From Phormidium ambiguum IAM M-71 (GTDB taxonomy: Bacteria > Cyanobacteriota > Cyanobacteriia > Cyanobacteriales > Aerosakkonemataceae): DNA of 64,000 nt. The DNA is taken from positions 1 to 64,000 of the forward strand of contig NZ_MRCE01000021.1 in the NCBI RefSeq assembly GCF_001904725.1, written 5' to 3'. The notes under the pieces were generated by a model that had not been told where the DNA came from, made no database searches, and saw nothing but the letters and a program-made list of their open reading frames with translations. The number at the start of each line of letters is the position of its first letter. The first letter of the stretch is position 1. The position numbers were made by a program, and so were the translations under genes. This document shows, piece after piece, positions 1 to 9,239 of the stretch.

Positions 1-14
1 ACGCTGTTCGACTG

Positions 15-143
15 CTAGGGAATCACCGTACCTTGATAGTCGGTGAGGATGTCAATCAACTCAAAAATTTCCATCGCCACCTCAAATGCCAACTGATAAA
101 CTTCTAAATCTCGGTGACTTTGGATAAGCTTCTTTTGATTCAT
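15..143 (-). pseudogene. Truncated four-helix-bundle (S23-like) protein remnant
   Basis: Reading the minus strand from an ATG at 143 gives 42 residues ending at a TAG at 15-17. The first 30 residues, with the motif HRDLEVYQLAFEVAMEIF, look like the N-terminal helix of the four-helix-bundle proteins (S23/IVP family, usually about 115-125 aa). After about residue 30 the resemblance stops and a short unrelated tail leads to the stop. I infer a gene cut down by a deletion or frameshift. The family has no settled biochemical function. The continuation of the gene, if any, lies before the window. Confidence 0.55.
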
Positions 144-180
144 TTAAATTACTTTCTGCGTATCCCACTACAATATCATC

Positions 181-245
181 ATTCTCCCCTGCGCCCCTGC
201 CCCTCTGCCCCTCTGCCCCCCTGCCCCTCTACCCCATGTTCCCCA
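181..245. repeat. Low-complexity C-rich repeat
   Basis: Runs of CCCCTCTGCC and CCCCTGCC type units sit upstream of the GT39 gene. This is the same sequence style as the other intergenic low-complexity arrays in the window. It has no coding potential that I trust. Confidence 0.7.
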
Positions 246-319
246 ATTGTCTCATTTCTCGCTAAAGTAGGTCTGGCAACAAAACTGAGCAGGATTACTT
301 ACCGACGGTTAAAGGCTGC

Positions 320-2206
320 ATGAAACTGTATTTTGAGCGCTTTACTATTCCTTTGCAGAAGTATTGGGAGACGCATCCCAAAATGGTGTGGTTACTTTCG
401 ATTTTGTGGGTGTTGTTGATTGGTTGGTTAGCCTTTTTTTGGCATTTGGGAAGTGTTGGTTTAGTTGATGAAACAGAGCCTTTGTTTGCGGAAGCGGCGC
501 GACAAATGGTGGTGACGGGTGATTGGATTACGCCTTATTTTAATGGCGATACTCGGTTTGATAAACCAGCTTTAGTTTACTGGTTAATGGCGATCGCTTA
601 CCAAACAATCGGTGTCAATGAGTGGGCGGCGAGACTCCCCTCTGCCTTAGCTGCAATGGCTTTGACGGCTCTCGGTTTTTATACCCTACAACGTTTTGGC
701 TTTCCTCAGCCGCAGGGAAGGCAAGGAAACAAGGAAAAATTTAATTCCAAACTTTCCCAGTCTCCAATCCTCAATCCTCAGTCCCTTAGTGCTTGGATTG
801 GTGCGGCTTTAATTGCTTTAAATCCAATTACAATTGCTTGGGCGAGAACGGGTGTTTCTGATATGTTGCTTAGTGGTTGTATCGGGACATCTTTGTTGTG
901 CTTTTTTGTTGGTTATGCTACCAAAGATGAAACTAATTCACAGGAAAATCCACGACGTTTCTTTTTAAATATTTCGCCTTGGTATGTAGCTTTTTATGTT
1001 TTAAGTGCTTTGGCGGTGTTAACTAAAGGGCCTGTGGGTATTGTTTTGCCGACAATCATTATTGCTGGTTTTGTGATTTATTTGGGAAATTGGCGGGAAG
1101 TTTGGCGAGAAATGCGCCCGGTTTGGGGTAGTTTGATTTTTAGTACGATCGCTCTTCCTTGGTATATCTTGTGTTATTTACGCAATGGTAATAGTTTTAT
1201 TGAGGCATTTTTTGGTTATCACAATGTTGAACGCTTTACTCAAGTAGTTAATCGCCATTCTGCACCTTGGTATTTTTACTTTTTGGTGGTGTTGGTTGGA
1301 TTTTTCCCTTGGTCGATTTATTTGCCTTTGGCGATCGCTAAATTGCGCTTTTGGCAAGTGAAAAAATGGCGCAATTCTACCCGTTCCAGTCAACTTGGTT
1401 TATTTGCTCTGGCTTGGTTTTTTGGTATTTTTGGCTTTTTCACTATTGCCGTAACTAAGTTGCCTAGCTACGTTATTCCCTTAATGCCAGCAGCAGCAAT
1501 CCTAGTGGCGCTTTTGTTTAGCGAGCAAATCTATTTTGTGGTTTCCGAAAACTTTCTGATTACCGATAAGGAGAAGTTTAAAACCAATCAAGGTTTGTTT
1601 TGGACTGGCATTTTTAACGTAATTTTTTGCATTGTTATTGCCGGATTACTGCTCTATTTACCAAGTATATTAGGGTACGATCCAGCGATTCCCGATCTGC
1701 AACAGTTGCTCGAAAAATCTGGTTTAGCAATTGGAGGTTTTGCAATTTGGGGAATTACAGCGATCGCCCTAGTATTTTTACTTCAAAATCGTCGTCGTTT
1801 ACCTTTTTTAGTAGTTGCAAATTTTATCGCTTTTGTTGCTTTCTTAACCTTGGTACTTACACCTGCTTCTTTTCTCTTAGATGGCGCAAGACAAATGCCT
1901 TTACGCCAATTATCTGCTGTAGTCAAAGAAGTAGAAAAACCAGGAGAAGAGTTATTTATGATTGGCTTTAAAAAGCCGAGTGTGGTATTTTACACGCAAC
2001 GAAAAGTTGATTATTTTGAAGGTTTTAACGAAACCTTTAAATACATCAGAAAAACCGCTTCTGATAAGCCAAATCGCACTTCCGTTTTAATCCTCAGTCA
2101 ATCTACCCATATCGATCGAGAATTACTCGCTACTATTCCTCACCAAGTTTTAGGTAAAACTAAAGCTTACAAATTATTTCGGGTGCAGGTTGCAGGGATT
2201 CGGTGA
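320..2206 (+). CDS. GT39-family (ArnT/PMT-like) membrane glycosyltransferase
   Basis: A 628-aa polytopic membrane protein of the GT-C fold that should transfer a sugar from a polyprenyl-phosphate donor to a lipid or protein at the outer face of the plasma membrane. After a first membrane segment (about 22-44) comes the family's first-loop acidic motif VDETEPLFAEAARQM (D50, E51), followed by GDWITPYFNG and DKPALVYW, typical of ArnT-like proteins. About ten more hydrophobic segments follow, then a soluble C-terminal domain from about residue 540. Residues about 128-156 are a Q/N/K/S-rich insert whose DNA resembles the window's intergenic repeats. The acceptor and donor cannot be deduced. The gene converges on trmB across a repeat array. 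Confidence 0.85.
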   Translation: MKLYFERFTIPLQKYWETHPKMVWLLSILWVLLIGWLAFFWHLGSVGLVDETEPLFAEAARQMVVTGDWITPYFNGDTRFDKPALVYWLMAIAYQTIGVNEWAARLPSALAAMALTALGFYTLQRFGFPQPQGRQGNKEKFNSKLSQSPILNPQSLSAWIGAALIALNPITIAWARTGVSDMLLSGCIGTSLLCFFVGYATKDETNSQENPRRFFLNISPWYVAFYVLSALAVLTKGPVGIVLPTIIIAGFVIYLGNWREVWREMRPVWGSLIFSTIALPWYILCYLRNGNSFIEAFFGYHNVERFTQVVNRHSAPWYFYFLVVLVGFFPWSIYLPLAIAKLRFWQVKKWRNSTRSSQLGLFALAWFFGIFGFFTIAVTKLPSYVIPLMPAAAILVALLFSEQIYFVVSENFLITDKEKFKTNQGLFWTGIFNVIFCIVIAGLLLYLPSILGYDPAIPDLQQLLEKSGLAIGGFAIWGITAIALVFLLQNRRRLPFLVVANFIAFVAFLTLVLTPASFLLDGARQMPLRQLSAVVKEVEKPGEELFMIGFKKPSVVFYTQRKVDYFEGFNETFKYIRKTASDKPNRTSVLILSQSTHIDRELLATIPHQVLGKTKAYKLFRVQVAGIR

Positions 2207-2207
2207 T

Positions 2208-2325
2208 TGGGGACTGGGAAGGCAGAAGGCAAGAAAGGCAGAAGGCAGAAGGGAAGAAAGGTAAAAGGTAGAATTCACCTTGTCCCCCTGTACCCTTGTC
2301 TCCAGTTCTTAGTCCCCAGTCCCAA
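2208..2325. repeat. GCAGAAG heptamer array with CCCCAGTCCC tail
   Basis: Starts two bases after the GT39 stop codon. It contains several GCAGAAG or GAAAGGCAGAAG units followed by a pyrimidine-rich part (TTGTCCCC, CCCCAGTCCC). It lies between two convergent genes and reaches into the last codons of trmB. Similar arrays recur at 4256, 17041, 19036, 23189 and 39980. They resemble the heptanucleotide STRR repeats known from filamentous cyanobacteria. Confidence 0.85.
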
Positions 2326-2956
2326 TTTTCTGAAACAAAACGCGATAAACTGGTTCCCCTTTGTTAAAGGTAGCGATTTCGCGTTCGGTGGGTACTGGGA
2401 GGGGATTTTCAGTTAACCATTCCGTTGTACCTTGTTTTTGGAAAGCTGGGTGTTCGAGAAAGCGATCGCGCATTTCGATCGCCACTGCTTGCACATCAGA
2501 TTGAATAAAAACTTCACCGCCAACAACCAAATAATTAGCTAAATCAGCAACAGTTTCTGGTTGTACCATGCGTCGTTTTTGGTGGCGTTTTTTAAACCAG
2601 GGATCGGGAAATTGAATCGTAACTCGCTGCAACTTTCCCGGAGGAAGAGAACTCAGAAGAGGACGCAAAGAATTATTCACATTGCAAAATAAGTAATGTA
2701 AATTTCCTAATCCTAATTGATCTCTATATTGATTTGCTTCATCAACTAAAGGTTCACGAATTTCCAACCCTAAAAAATTCCAATCCGGTTGAATTTGTGC
2801 CATACTCAACACAAATCTACCCCTAGCACAACCAATATCTAAATGTATTGGTTTACTAAGATCTACATAAATTTGACTCCAATCTGGGGGGCTTGTTGGG
2901 GTTTGAAACTTCCTACTTAATGGGTTAACGTGCTGACGGACTCGAACAGCTGCCAA
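2309..2956 (-). CDS. trmB: tRNA (guanine-N7-)-methyltransferase
   Basis: A 215-aa SAM-dependent enzyme that makes m7G46 in the variable loop of tRNAs. Visible features are the SAM-binding loop [10 protein letters not shown] (from D40), the acidic LGLEIRE segment, and the family hallmark [14 protein letters not shown] at about 116-129, with a C-terminal [18 protein letters not shown] segment contacting tRNA. The start codon is TTG at 2956. I accept it because a strong AGGAG Shine-Dalgarno lies eight bases upstream and no ATG fits the family N-terminus. Length is normal for the family. It converges with the GT39 gene, and its 3' end overlaps the repeat array. Confidence 0.94.
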   Translation of the reverse strand: MAAVRVRQHVNPLSRKFQTPTSPPDWSQIYVDLSKPIHLDIGCARGRFVLSMAQIQPDWNFLGLEIREPLVDEANQYRDQLGLGNLHYLFCNVNNSLRPLLSSLPPGKLQRVTIQFPDPWFKKRHQKRRMVQPETVADLANYLVVGGEVFIQSDVQAVAIEMRDRFLEHPAFQKQGTTEWLTENPLPVPTEREIATFNKGEPVYRVLFQKIGTGD

Positions 2957-3073
2957 AATTGGTACTCCTTTTTCACAAATAAATTATACAGATAGAGGTC
3001 GTTAAGGCTCGCTATTAGTTATACTCGACGGGGATCAAGATTGAATGGCGCTTAAGCAAAAGTTTTACCTTCT

Positions 3074-3106
3074 AGATCCCCGGCTTATCGAAAAAGTCGA
3101 GGATCT
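3074..3106. repeat. AGATCCCCGACTT-type palindromic repeat, copy 1
   Basis: An imperfect 33-nt inverted repeat beginning AGATCCCCGGCTT and ending GTCGAGGATCT, in the divergent trmB/phosphoesterase gap. A better preserved copy is at 17756-17788. It is a small dispersed palindrome capable of forming a hairpin. Confidence 0.65.
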
Positions 3107-3157
3107 AAGAGAATACCATTCGATCGAGATTTTGCTCATTTAACTCTAGATGGCACC

Positions 3158-4255
3158 ATGAGTTTAGAATTTCGCTTTGCAGTGGCTAGCGATCTACACA
3201 TCGCCCTTCCTCACACCATTTGGGACAATCCTTATCGGTTTCATTTGGTGGAAGTTAGTCTTCCAGCTTTAGAATTAATTTTTCAACATTTAGCACAACT
3301 CGATTTGGATTTTTTACTATTACCCGGAGACTTAACTCAACATGGCGAACTAGAAAATCATGCTTGGTTACAACAGCGTTTGGCGCAGTTACCTTTTCCA
3401 GTTTACGTCGTGCCGGGAAATCATGATATACCTGTTTTAAAAGCAGATGAAAAAACAATTGGTTGGGCAGATTTTCCTAGTTTTTATCAAAAATTTGGCT
3501 ACGATAACCCAAAACAACTTTATTACACCTGTGAAGTTTTACCTGGGGTGCGGTTAATTGGTTTAAATTCAAATAATTTTAATGAACAAGGCGATCAAAT
3601 CGGACGTTTAGATAATCTTCAATTGGAGTGGTTAAAAACTGTTTTAGAAACCGCTAAGGAAGAATTGATTTTGGTGATGATTCATCATAATGTAGTGGAA
3701 CATTTACCTGGGCAATCTCAACATAAAATGGGGCGCAGATATATGTTAGAAAATGCGTCCCAGTTGTTAGAAATTTTGCGTCCAAAGGTGCAGTTGGTGT
3801 TTACTGGACATTTGCACGTTCAAGATATTGCTGAAAATCAAGGAATTTATGATATTACAACTGGTTCTTTAGTCAGTTATCCTCACCCTTATCGAATTTT
3901 ACATTTTCGGTCTGATGATTTGGGTAGGAAATGGCTACAAATCGAAAGTCATAAGATTAGTTCTTTACCGGAATGGCCCGATTTACCAAATTTTTCGCGG
4001 GAGTGGATGGGCGATCGCTCTCAGCAATTTATGCTGCGTTTATTAACAGAACCACCTTTAAGTTTACCCTTAGAAACTGCTCACGAATTAGCCCCCAGTT
4101 TACGTTATTTCTGGGCAGATATTGCGGCTGGTGATGGAATGTTTGATTATCCAAATTTTCCCCCAAAAGTCAGGCGCTATTTCCAAAACTTTAGCGCCAC
4201 TGGGATCGATCGCACTCCCGCAATGATTGATAATTACGCCACGTTGTTACTTTAA
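3158..4255 (+). CDS. Calcineurin-like metallophosphoesterase
   Basis: A 365-aa cytosolic phosphoesterase of the CpdA/Icc-like class, with no signal peptide. All metal-binding motifs are present in order: SDLH (D12, H14), GDLTQHG (D58), GNHD (N88, H89), MIHHN (H176, H177) and TGHLH (H218, H220). The enzyme should therefore be active on a phosphomonoester or phosphodiester, possibly a cyclic nucleotide. The last 100 residues are a less conserved extension ending in a Tyr/Phe-rich segment. Substrate specificity cannot be read from the sequence. It stands alone and converges on the FIST gene. Confidence 0.85.
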   Translation: MSLEFRFAVASDLHIALPHTIWDNPYRFHLVEVSLPALELIFQHLAQLDLDFLLLPGDLTQHGELENHAWLQQRLAQLPFPVYVVPGNHDIPVLKADEKTIGWADFPSFYQKFGYDNPKQLYYTCEVLPGVRLIGLNSNNFNEQGDQIGRLDNLQLEWLKTVLETAKEELILVMIHHNVVEHLPGQSQHKMGRRYMLENASQLLEILRPKVQLVFTGHLHVQDIAENQGIYDITTGSLVSYPHPYRILHFRSDDLGRKWLQIESHKISSLPEWPDLPNFSREWMGDRSQQFMLRLLTEPPLSLPLETAHELAPSLRYFWADIAAGDGMFDYPNFPPKVRRYFQNFSATGIDRTPAMIDNYATLLL

Positions 4256-4364
4256 GGGAACTGGGGAAAGGCAGAAGGCAGAAGGCAGAGGGCAGAAGGT
4301 AAGAAAGGCAGAAGTGAAAAATTCACATTCACATTGTCCCCTTTTCCCCTTTTCCTCCTGCCCC
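4256..4364. repeat. GCAGAAG heptamer array
   Basis: Begins directly after the phosphoesterase stop codon and runs to the stop codon of the convergent FIST gene. At least four GCAGAAG units are followed by CCCCTTTTCCCC-type pyrimidine runs. It is built like the array at 2208. Confidence 0.85.
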
Positions 4365-5606
4365 TTAAGGTTGGCGACAAATCCCAAACACGGAAGTGTA
4401 ACCGTGAAGGAAGGTACTACTACCGACGGGGCCAATTTCACCGTTGCAAAAAAAGCCGCTTACAGGGATATTCTTTAGGTAACTATGGAACATTTGGGAG
4501 TCAAAATTAGGACGACCGTAAAGCCCTTCTCCTCTGCCTACACAGGGGAACATTAAAGCACCAACAGCATCAGCATCCGCAGGGGTTTGTTGAAGATAAC
4601 GTTTGAGCAACATTTCCAGATCGTCGGCGGATGCTTCGGCATCTCTCAGGTGAAACTTGATGCGTTGTCCGGGACGGACGCGATCGCCAATTGCGATCGC
4701 CCCAGCTTTGGGATCGACACCTAACAAATTGCGAATTAAAAAGTCTCCATGTTGCAATTCCAGTTTAAATTCGTCTCTAGCTACACCAACAAACAAGGAG
4801 TTTTGCGCCAATAATCGATCGTTATCACTTAAACTTTGTAATAAGTCTCGTAAAACTTCTAAAGGTGGCCGAGAATCACCATTACTAAAAACATCATTAC
4901 CTTGTTCTTCTAATCCCAAAACAATATTTCTTTCCCCTTCAGTAACGCGATAAGTTTCACCAATAGGACGACAACCTTGAGCCACAATTGTTTCTAAAAT
5001 TATGTTACCGCTCAAAGCAACTCCTACAGTTCCTTCCCGGTGCAATTTATAATTACAAAATAGTCCAATATTTCCTCTAGCGTTACCACCACTGGCTAAT
5101 CCTCCTAATTTAATTGCTCCCGGATAAGCAAAATCTAAACCTTCTAGGAGATCGTTGATCCCCGATAAAAATGGATCGGAAAATAGAATAAAATTTGGCT
5201 TAGTTTCAGGCGATACCCCAATTAAATTGACCCAAGTATCAGGAGAACTGTCTAAATCTGGTAAAACTTCTGGTAACAAATGAAAAGACTGTATTGAGAC
5301 ATCTGGCAAATGTAGCAATGTCAAACTTAATCCAGGTTGCCCTTCGACTTCTTGAGATTCGCCGGAGGAACTCATGCCGATGACACCACTCCCACTGCAA
5401 CCAATTAGTGTTTTTACTGATAATCGCTCTTGGAGCAAGGGCATTAACCTTGTATACTCACTAGCAAAAGCAGCAGAAATAAACACCAATCCTAAATCAG
5501 CTGATGCCTGTAGTGATTCTGTTGCACGCTTTACTACTTCCTCGACAGCCGCTTCCAAAGAGGGACGGGTGGAGAGGGCATTTGCCCACCTAATTTGGTT
5601 GCTCAT
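4365..5606 (-). CDS. FIST domain-containing sensory protein
   Basis: A 413-aa soluble protein made of a FIST-N domain (about 20-210) and a FIST-C domain (about 220-400). FIST domains were proposed as small-ligand (perhaps amino-acid) sensing modules in signal transduction. Recognisable segments are LIGCSGSGVIG in the N-domain and SGFFCNGEIGPVG and FLHGYTSVFG near the C-terminus, matching the cyanobacterial stand-alone FIST proteins. No kinase, cyclase or output domain is fused, so it either acts through a partner or binds its ligand as a single unit. The start is the only ATG matching the family N-terminus. No operon partner is visible. Confidence 0.85.
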   Translation of the reverse strand: MSNQIRWANALSTRPSLEAAVEEVVKRATESLQASADLGLVFISAAFASEYTRLMPLLQERLSVKTLIGCSGSGVIGMSSSGESQEVEGQPGLSLTLLHLPDVSIQSFHLLPEVLPDLDSSPDTWVNLIGVSPETKPNFILFSDPFLSGINDLLEGLDFAYPGAIKLGGLASGGNARGNIGLFCNYKLHREGTVGVALSGNIILETIVAQGCRPIGETYRVTEGERNIVLGLEEQGNDVFSNGDSRPPLEVLRDLLQSLSDNDRLLAQNSLFVGVARDEFKLELQHGDFLIRNLLGVDPKAGAIAIGDRVRPGQRIKFHLRDAEASADDLEMLLKRYLQQTPADADAVGALMFPCVGRGEGLYGRPNFDSQMFHSYLKNIPVSGFFCNGEIGPVGSSTFLHGYTSVFGICRQP

Positions 5607-6083
5607 GGGTTTACCGTCACGTCCTATTACTTGATTTTACGCTATCTAAAATCAAAGCTGCGATCGTTAAAATATCTGACTAAATTAGTGAAATTTTGTC
5701 AGATAATCTTTCCGAAACCGAGATTTTCTGAGAAACCTAGTTTCTTAGACTACTTTTTTCATCTTACCTCTATGGTACGATAGCAGCCATTCTGTGATTT
5801 GAGTAGTGCAGAAAAGATTCGGTTTTCATCCTGGTAGGTTTATGTAAACAAATGATAAGATAAAAACTGCTAAAGATGCAGGGCGTTATTACATCCTGTA
5901 AATTCAGGAACGCCTAAATCTTAAGAAATACGTTCAGATTCTTTCTGAATGAAGTAGCAGATTGTAAGAATGAACAGTTAGAATCTCATTGTAATAGATG
6001 CCTCTCGTACAATTTTTAGAGGGCAAAAAGCTGAGATTAAACTGCCAGCAAAGATAGAAAATCCTCAAACAAAAACTAGATCT
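5607..6083. other. Intergenic region upstream of CP12
   Basis: 477 bases between the divergently read FIST gene and CP12. A GAAACCGAG...GAAACCTAGTTTC stretch at about 5714-5745 looks like a decayed copy of a GAAACC-type dispersed repeat. No ORF I would defend is present. It must carry the CP12 promoter, but I could not pick out a convincing -35/-10 pair. Confidence 0.5.
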
Positions 6084-6305
6084 ATGAGCAACATCCAAGA
6101 AAAAATCGAAGAAGAACTTCAAGCGGCTCGTAAAGTATGTGATACTTCGGGTTCTACATCGCAGGAATGTGCAGCAGCTTGGGATGCAGTTGAAGAATTG
6201 CAAGCAGAAGCAGCACATCAACGACAAGTCAAACCAAAAACTTCTTTTGACAAATACTGCGATGATAACCCGGATGCTGCTGAATGTCGGCTCTATGAGG
6301 ACTAA
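6084..6305 (+). CDS. cp12: CP12, redox-sensitive regulator of the Calvin cycle
   Basis: A 73-aa conditionally disordered protein that, when oxidised, links phosphoribulokinase and the NADP-using GAPDH (Gap2) into an inactive complex and so switches off the Calvin cycle in the dark. All diagnostic features are present: an N-terminal cysteine pair (C19, C29), the AWDAVEELQAE core that contacts phosphoribulokinase, and a C-terminal cysteine pair (C59, C68) within YCDDNPDAAECRLYED, which inserts into the GAPDH active site. The length is canonical. Its partner gap2 lies 12 kb downstream. Confidence 0.96.
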   Translation: MSNIQEKIEEELQAARKVCDTSGSTSQECAAAWDAVEELQAEAAHQRQVKPKTSFDKYCDDNPDAAECRLYED

Positions 6306-6350
6306 TTTTTGTTAGTTCTCATGAGTAAATGAATAGGGTAATTAACATCT

Positions 6351-6383
6351 GCAACCGAACTCTGTAAAATGAGTTCGAGTTGC
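6351..6383 (+). terminator. Probable terminator hairpin after CP12
   Basis: Arms GCAAC-C-GAACTC and GAGTTC-GA-GTTGC form an 11-bp stem with a small internal bulge and an 8-nt loop, followed by TGATTTTG. It lies 46 nt after the CP12 stop, so it could end a monocistronic CP12 transcript. Confidence 0.55.
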
Positions 6384-6409
6384 TGATTTTGACTGTAAAG
6401 CGTTAGGAG

Positions 6410-7009
6410 ATGATGCAAGAAAACATTTGGTTTAGACCGTTAGTTTGGATGGATTACCGACTAGCGGTGTTATTTACAGTGATTATTCCTCTGATTCTAC
6501 TGGTTTGGTCTTTGGTGCAAAAAAGCGAGGCAGTGCAGAGGTTGATGCTGATTTATTGGCGAGTTGCTAGTTTGTTGGCAATTACGCTTTATTTGATGAT
6601 TGGTGGTTGGTCAATTGGTTTTATTACGGCTTTAATGGCACGGATATTAATTCCGATTTCTTTATGGTTTTGGCAGGATATTAATGAAGAAATTAATGAT
6701 TTGCCAGAGCGAAAATTAAAGTTAGGTTTGACTTCGTGGCGATGGGCGATTACAGTTTATAGTCTGCTAGGTGCGATCGCACAAATTCCGTTTCTCCGCT
6801 GTGCATTTTCATCTGGGGCAATGAACGAGCAATTTTGTCAAGTTTGGCAAGAAGCACCATTATTATTCAAAGCATATTTCCACGCTAATACTAAACCGGG
6901 ATTTTTGGGATTTATTGGCGTAATGTTGCTCATAGTTTATCTAGCTTATTTTGTTTACTTTTTGTTTTTCAAATTAGGTAAACAAGGGCGATCGGCAATT
7001 GAGCAATAA
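6410..7009 (+). CDS. DUF3177 family cyanobacterial membrane protein
   Basis: A protein of about 199 aa with four to five predicted membrane segments (about 19-37, 46-66, 68-85, 110-128 and 165-190). The N-terminal NIWFRPLVWMDYRLAV matches the start of the DUF3177 proteins of cyanobacteria. Function is unknown. Two adjacent ATG codons (6410 and 6413) follow an AGGAG that lies unusually close to both, so the exact start is uncertain by one residue. The next gene starts 45 nt downstream on the same strand and may be cotranscribed. Confidence 0.75.
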   Translation: MMQENIWFRPLVWMDYRLAVLFTVIIPLILLVWSLVQKSEAVQRLMLIYWRVASLLAITLYLMIGGWSIGFITALMARILIPISLWFWQDINEEINDLPERKLKLGLTSWRWAITVYSLLGAIAQIPFLRCAFSSGAMNEQFCQVWQEAPLLFKAYFHANTKPGFLGFIGVMLLIVYLAYFVYFLFFKLGKQGRSAIEQ

Positions 7010-7054
7010 AACAATAGAAATAACTAAACCCGCAATCTAATCCGCAACTTAGTG

Positions 7055-7354
7055 ATGAGTGATTCTATTGGTAGGCGCTTAGAAAAATATACGGAAAAAC
7101 GTCCCTACGAAGTTTTACTGGTAAATGTGCAAATTGGGGATGTGGAAGACCAAATTGCCATTTTTAGGGGTTTTTCCAGTTCTTTAATGAATCCTACTGC
7201 TAGCGATCCAGATGTGCCAGTGCTGCCAGAAAATGCGAAAATTGTTAGTATCGATCGCGTCGCCAGTCCGTACAATCCCTCAGAACCTCGCTATATCCAA
7301 AAAGACCTGACTAGAGAAAATATGGAAAATTTGTTATTAGAAGTGGGAATTTAA
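7055..7354 (+). CDS. Conserved cyanobacterial protein of unknown function
   Basis: A 99-aa soluble protein beginning MSDSIGRRLEKYTEKRPYEV. I choose ATG 7055 rather than the in-frame GTG one codon earlier. It has a compact alpha/beta pattern with VLLVNVQIGD and a conserved-looking IFRGFSSSLMNPTA and VSIDRV core. I recognise the family as widespread in cyanobacteria and plastid-bearing plants (DUF7734, from memory), but it has no known function. It follows the DUF3177 gene closely. Confidence 0.65.
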   Translation: MSDSIGRRLEKYTEKRPYEVLLVNVQIGDVEDQIAIFRGFSSSLMNPTASDPDVPVLPENAKIVSIDRVASPYNPSEPRYIQKDLTRENMENLLLEVGI

Positions 7355-7700
7355 GGTCATAAATAAAAAAATTTATGAAGTAATTCACCCATATAGCATA
7401 AGTTTGATTGCATTAATTAACGAAAACAATATAAAACCAGGAAAATGTGTATTGACCGATACGTTTTTTTACAGATCGAGTCTGAACTGGTTAGATAATT
7501 TTACGAAAATAGATCGATCGCTCTCTTCTAAATTAAAGTAACTTTATTAAGTAACTAGAGAATTAAGAAGAATCTTCAATTACGATTAAGTCAAATAGTG
7601 CAAGAGAACCAGTAAAAAGTGCCTAACCACTTTAGACTAGCTCCCGAAAGTGCTATCCTCCACTAGTAAGTATGTGTGATGTGTGGAGTGACTTAATCTT
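7355..7700. other. Intergenic region upstream of glmM
   Basis: 346 AT-rich bases. An AAAGTG...CACTTT mini-hairpin lies at about 7616-7634, and a TGTGTGATGTGTGGAG direct-repeat-like tract lies just before glmM. I find no ORF or RNA gene here. The glmM promoter is presumably in this stretch. Confidence 0.45.
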
Positions 7701-9197
7701 ATGGTTTCAACCCCAGTTAAAAATCAATCGTCTGGACGCACAGACTTAGGATTATCTCTAGTACAGACTGTAAAATCAGCCACGCCAAGCCCTAACCCCG
7801 GATATCATTCTCTGGCTTTGCCATCGACAGCTTTATTTGGCACAGATGGAATTAGAGGAAAAGTTGGAGATTTACTAAGTGCAGAACTCGCCTTGCAGGT
7901 AGGATTACATTGCGGTCAAGTGTTGCGATCGACCTTTTCGGGCAGAGAAGGGATCGCTCCAAGAATAATAGTTGGTCAAGACACCCGGAATTCTAGCAAT
8001 ATGTTATCTATGGCGTTGTCTGCTGGTTTAACTGCGGCAGGGTTGGAAGTTTGGGATTTAGGTTTATGCCCCACTCCGGGAGTTGCTTACCTGACTCATG
8101 CTATGGGTGCTTTGGGCGGTATCATGATTTCCGCTAGCCATAATCCACCAGAAGATAATGGAATTAAAATTTTTGGCCCTAACGGTAATAAGCTGAGCAA
8201 AGAATTACAAGCAGAAATTGAAGCTAGTTTGCGCGGTAAGCGGGAATTTGTGCCAATTTCTGGGAACGTTTGGGGTAAACACTACCAACGACGAGATTTA
8301 TTGCAGAATTACAAAGCTTCCTTAACAGAACCACTGCAAGCTGGATTAGATTTGCGGGGAATGCGTGTAGTACTAGATCTCGCTTGGGGTGCAGCTGTAG
8401 GTATTGCCCCAGAAGTGTTTGCGGCGATGGGTGCAGAAGTAATTTGCTTGCATGAAGCAGCAGATGGCGATCGCATTAACGTAAACTGCGGTTCCACTCA
8501 TCTAGGCGCGTTACAGGAAGCAGTGAAAACTCATCAAGCTGATATGGGTTTTGCTTTTGATGGCGATGCCGATCGCGCTTTGGCGGTAGACTCTCAAGGG
8601 CGCATTATCGACGGAGATTACATTCTCTATTTCTGGGGACAACACTTAGCGAAAGGGCAAAAGTTACCCGGAAATATGATTGTCGCCACAGTAATGGCTA
8701 ATTTAGGTTTTGAATTAGCGTGGAAAAATTTTGGCGGTCAATTTTTACGGACACCCGTAGGCGATCAATACGTACACGCCGAAATGGTGCGATTGGATGC
8801 CATGTTGGGCGGCGAACAATCTGGACATATTTTATGCCGTCATTACGGAATTAGTGGCGATGGTTTGTTGACTGCGTTGCATTTAGCTGCGATCGTCAAA
8901 CAAACAGGTACATCTTTAGCCGAAATGGTTGAGCAAAGTTTCCAACCTTACCCGCAAGTTCTGAAAAATGTCCGCGTTGACGATCGGGAAGTGCGGATGA
9001 ATTGGCAAAATTGTGATGTTTTAACCAATGCGATCGCCCAAGCAGAAATCGCAATGGCAGGACAAGGAAGAGTTTTAGTCCGCGCTTCCGGTACCGAACC
9101 TTTAATTAGAGTCATGGTAGAAGCAGCTAGCGCAGAACTAACCCATCACTGGGCAGATAAATTAGTTTCCACCGTACAACAAAATCTACTTCCTTAA
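7701..9197 (+). CDS. glmM: Phosphoglucosamine mutase
   Basis: A 498-aa enzyme that interconverts glucosamine-6-phosphate and glucosamine-1-phosphate, feeding UDP-GlcNAc for peptidoglycan. Motifs: FGTDGIRG (46-53), phosphoserine loop [13 protein letters not shown] (catalytic S146), metal loop FDGDADR (about 285), sugar-binding GEQSGH, and C-terminal phosphate-binding [14 protein letters not shown]. The first 42 residues are an extra low-complexity N-terminal segment compared with the usual family length of about 450. I keep the upstream ATG because cyanobacterial GlmM proteins often carry such an extension. The gene converges with selO over a hairpin. Confidence 0.95.
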   Translation: MVSTPVKNQSSGRTDLGLSLVQTVKSATPSPNPGYHSLALPSTALFGTDGIRGKVGDLLSAELALQVGLHCGQVLRSTFSGREGIAPRIIVGQDTRNSSNMLSMALSAGLTAAGLEVWDLGLCPTPGVAYLTHAMGALGGIMISASHNPPEDNGIKIFGPNGNKLSKELQAEIEASLRGKREFVPISGNVWGKHYQRRDLLQNYKASLTEPLQAGLDLRGMRVVLDLAWGAAVGIAPEVFAAMGAEVICLHEAADGDRINVNCGSTHLGALQEAVKTHQADMGFAFDGDADRALAVDSQGRIIDGDYILYFWGQHLAKGQKLPGNMIVATVMANLGFELAWKNFGGQFLRTPVGDQYVHAEMVRLDAMLGGEQSGHILCRHYGISGDGLLTALHLAAIVKQTGTSLAEMVEQSFQPYPQVLKNVRVDDREVRMNWQNCDVLTNAIAQAEIAMAGQGRVLVRASGTEPLIRVMVEAASAELTHHWADKLVSTVQQNLLP

Positions 9198-9209
9198 CTC
9201 CATTCGTAG

Positions 9210-9233
9210 GGTGCGTATAGCCCTATACGCACC
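9210..9233. terminator. GGTGCGTATAG hairpin between glmM and selO
   Basis: Perfect 11-bp arms GGTGCGTATAG and CTATACGCACC around a 2-nt loop, 12 nt after the glmM stop and 7 nt beyond the selO stop. It could act in both directions. It belongs to a family with 43395 and 56413 (GTGCGTTA...TAACGCAC), so it may be a mobile-type small repeat used as a terminator. Confidence 0.6.
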
Positions 9234-9239
9234 ATTCCA

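Noticed and set aside
114-323. Open frame of 69 codons before the GT39 gene
   Set aside because: It runs through the C-rich repeat, and its translation is Pro/Leu/Ser low complexity.
4227-4478. Open frames on both strands across the 4256 repeat array
   Set aside because: They arise from the heptamer repeats and overlap the ends of two solid genes.
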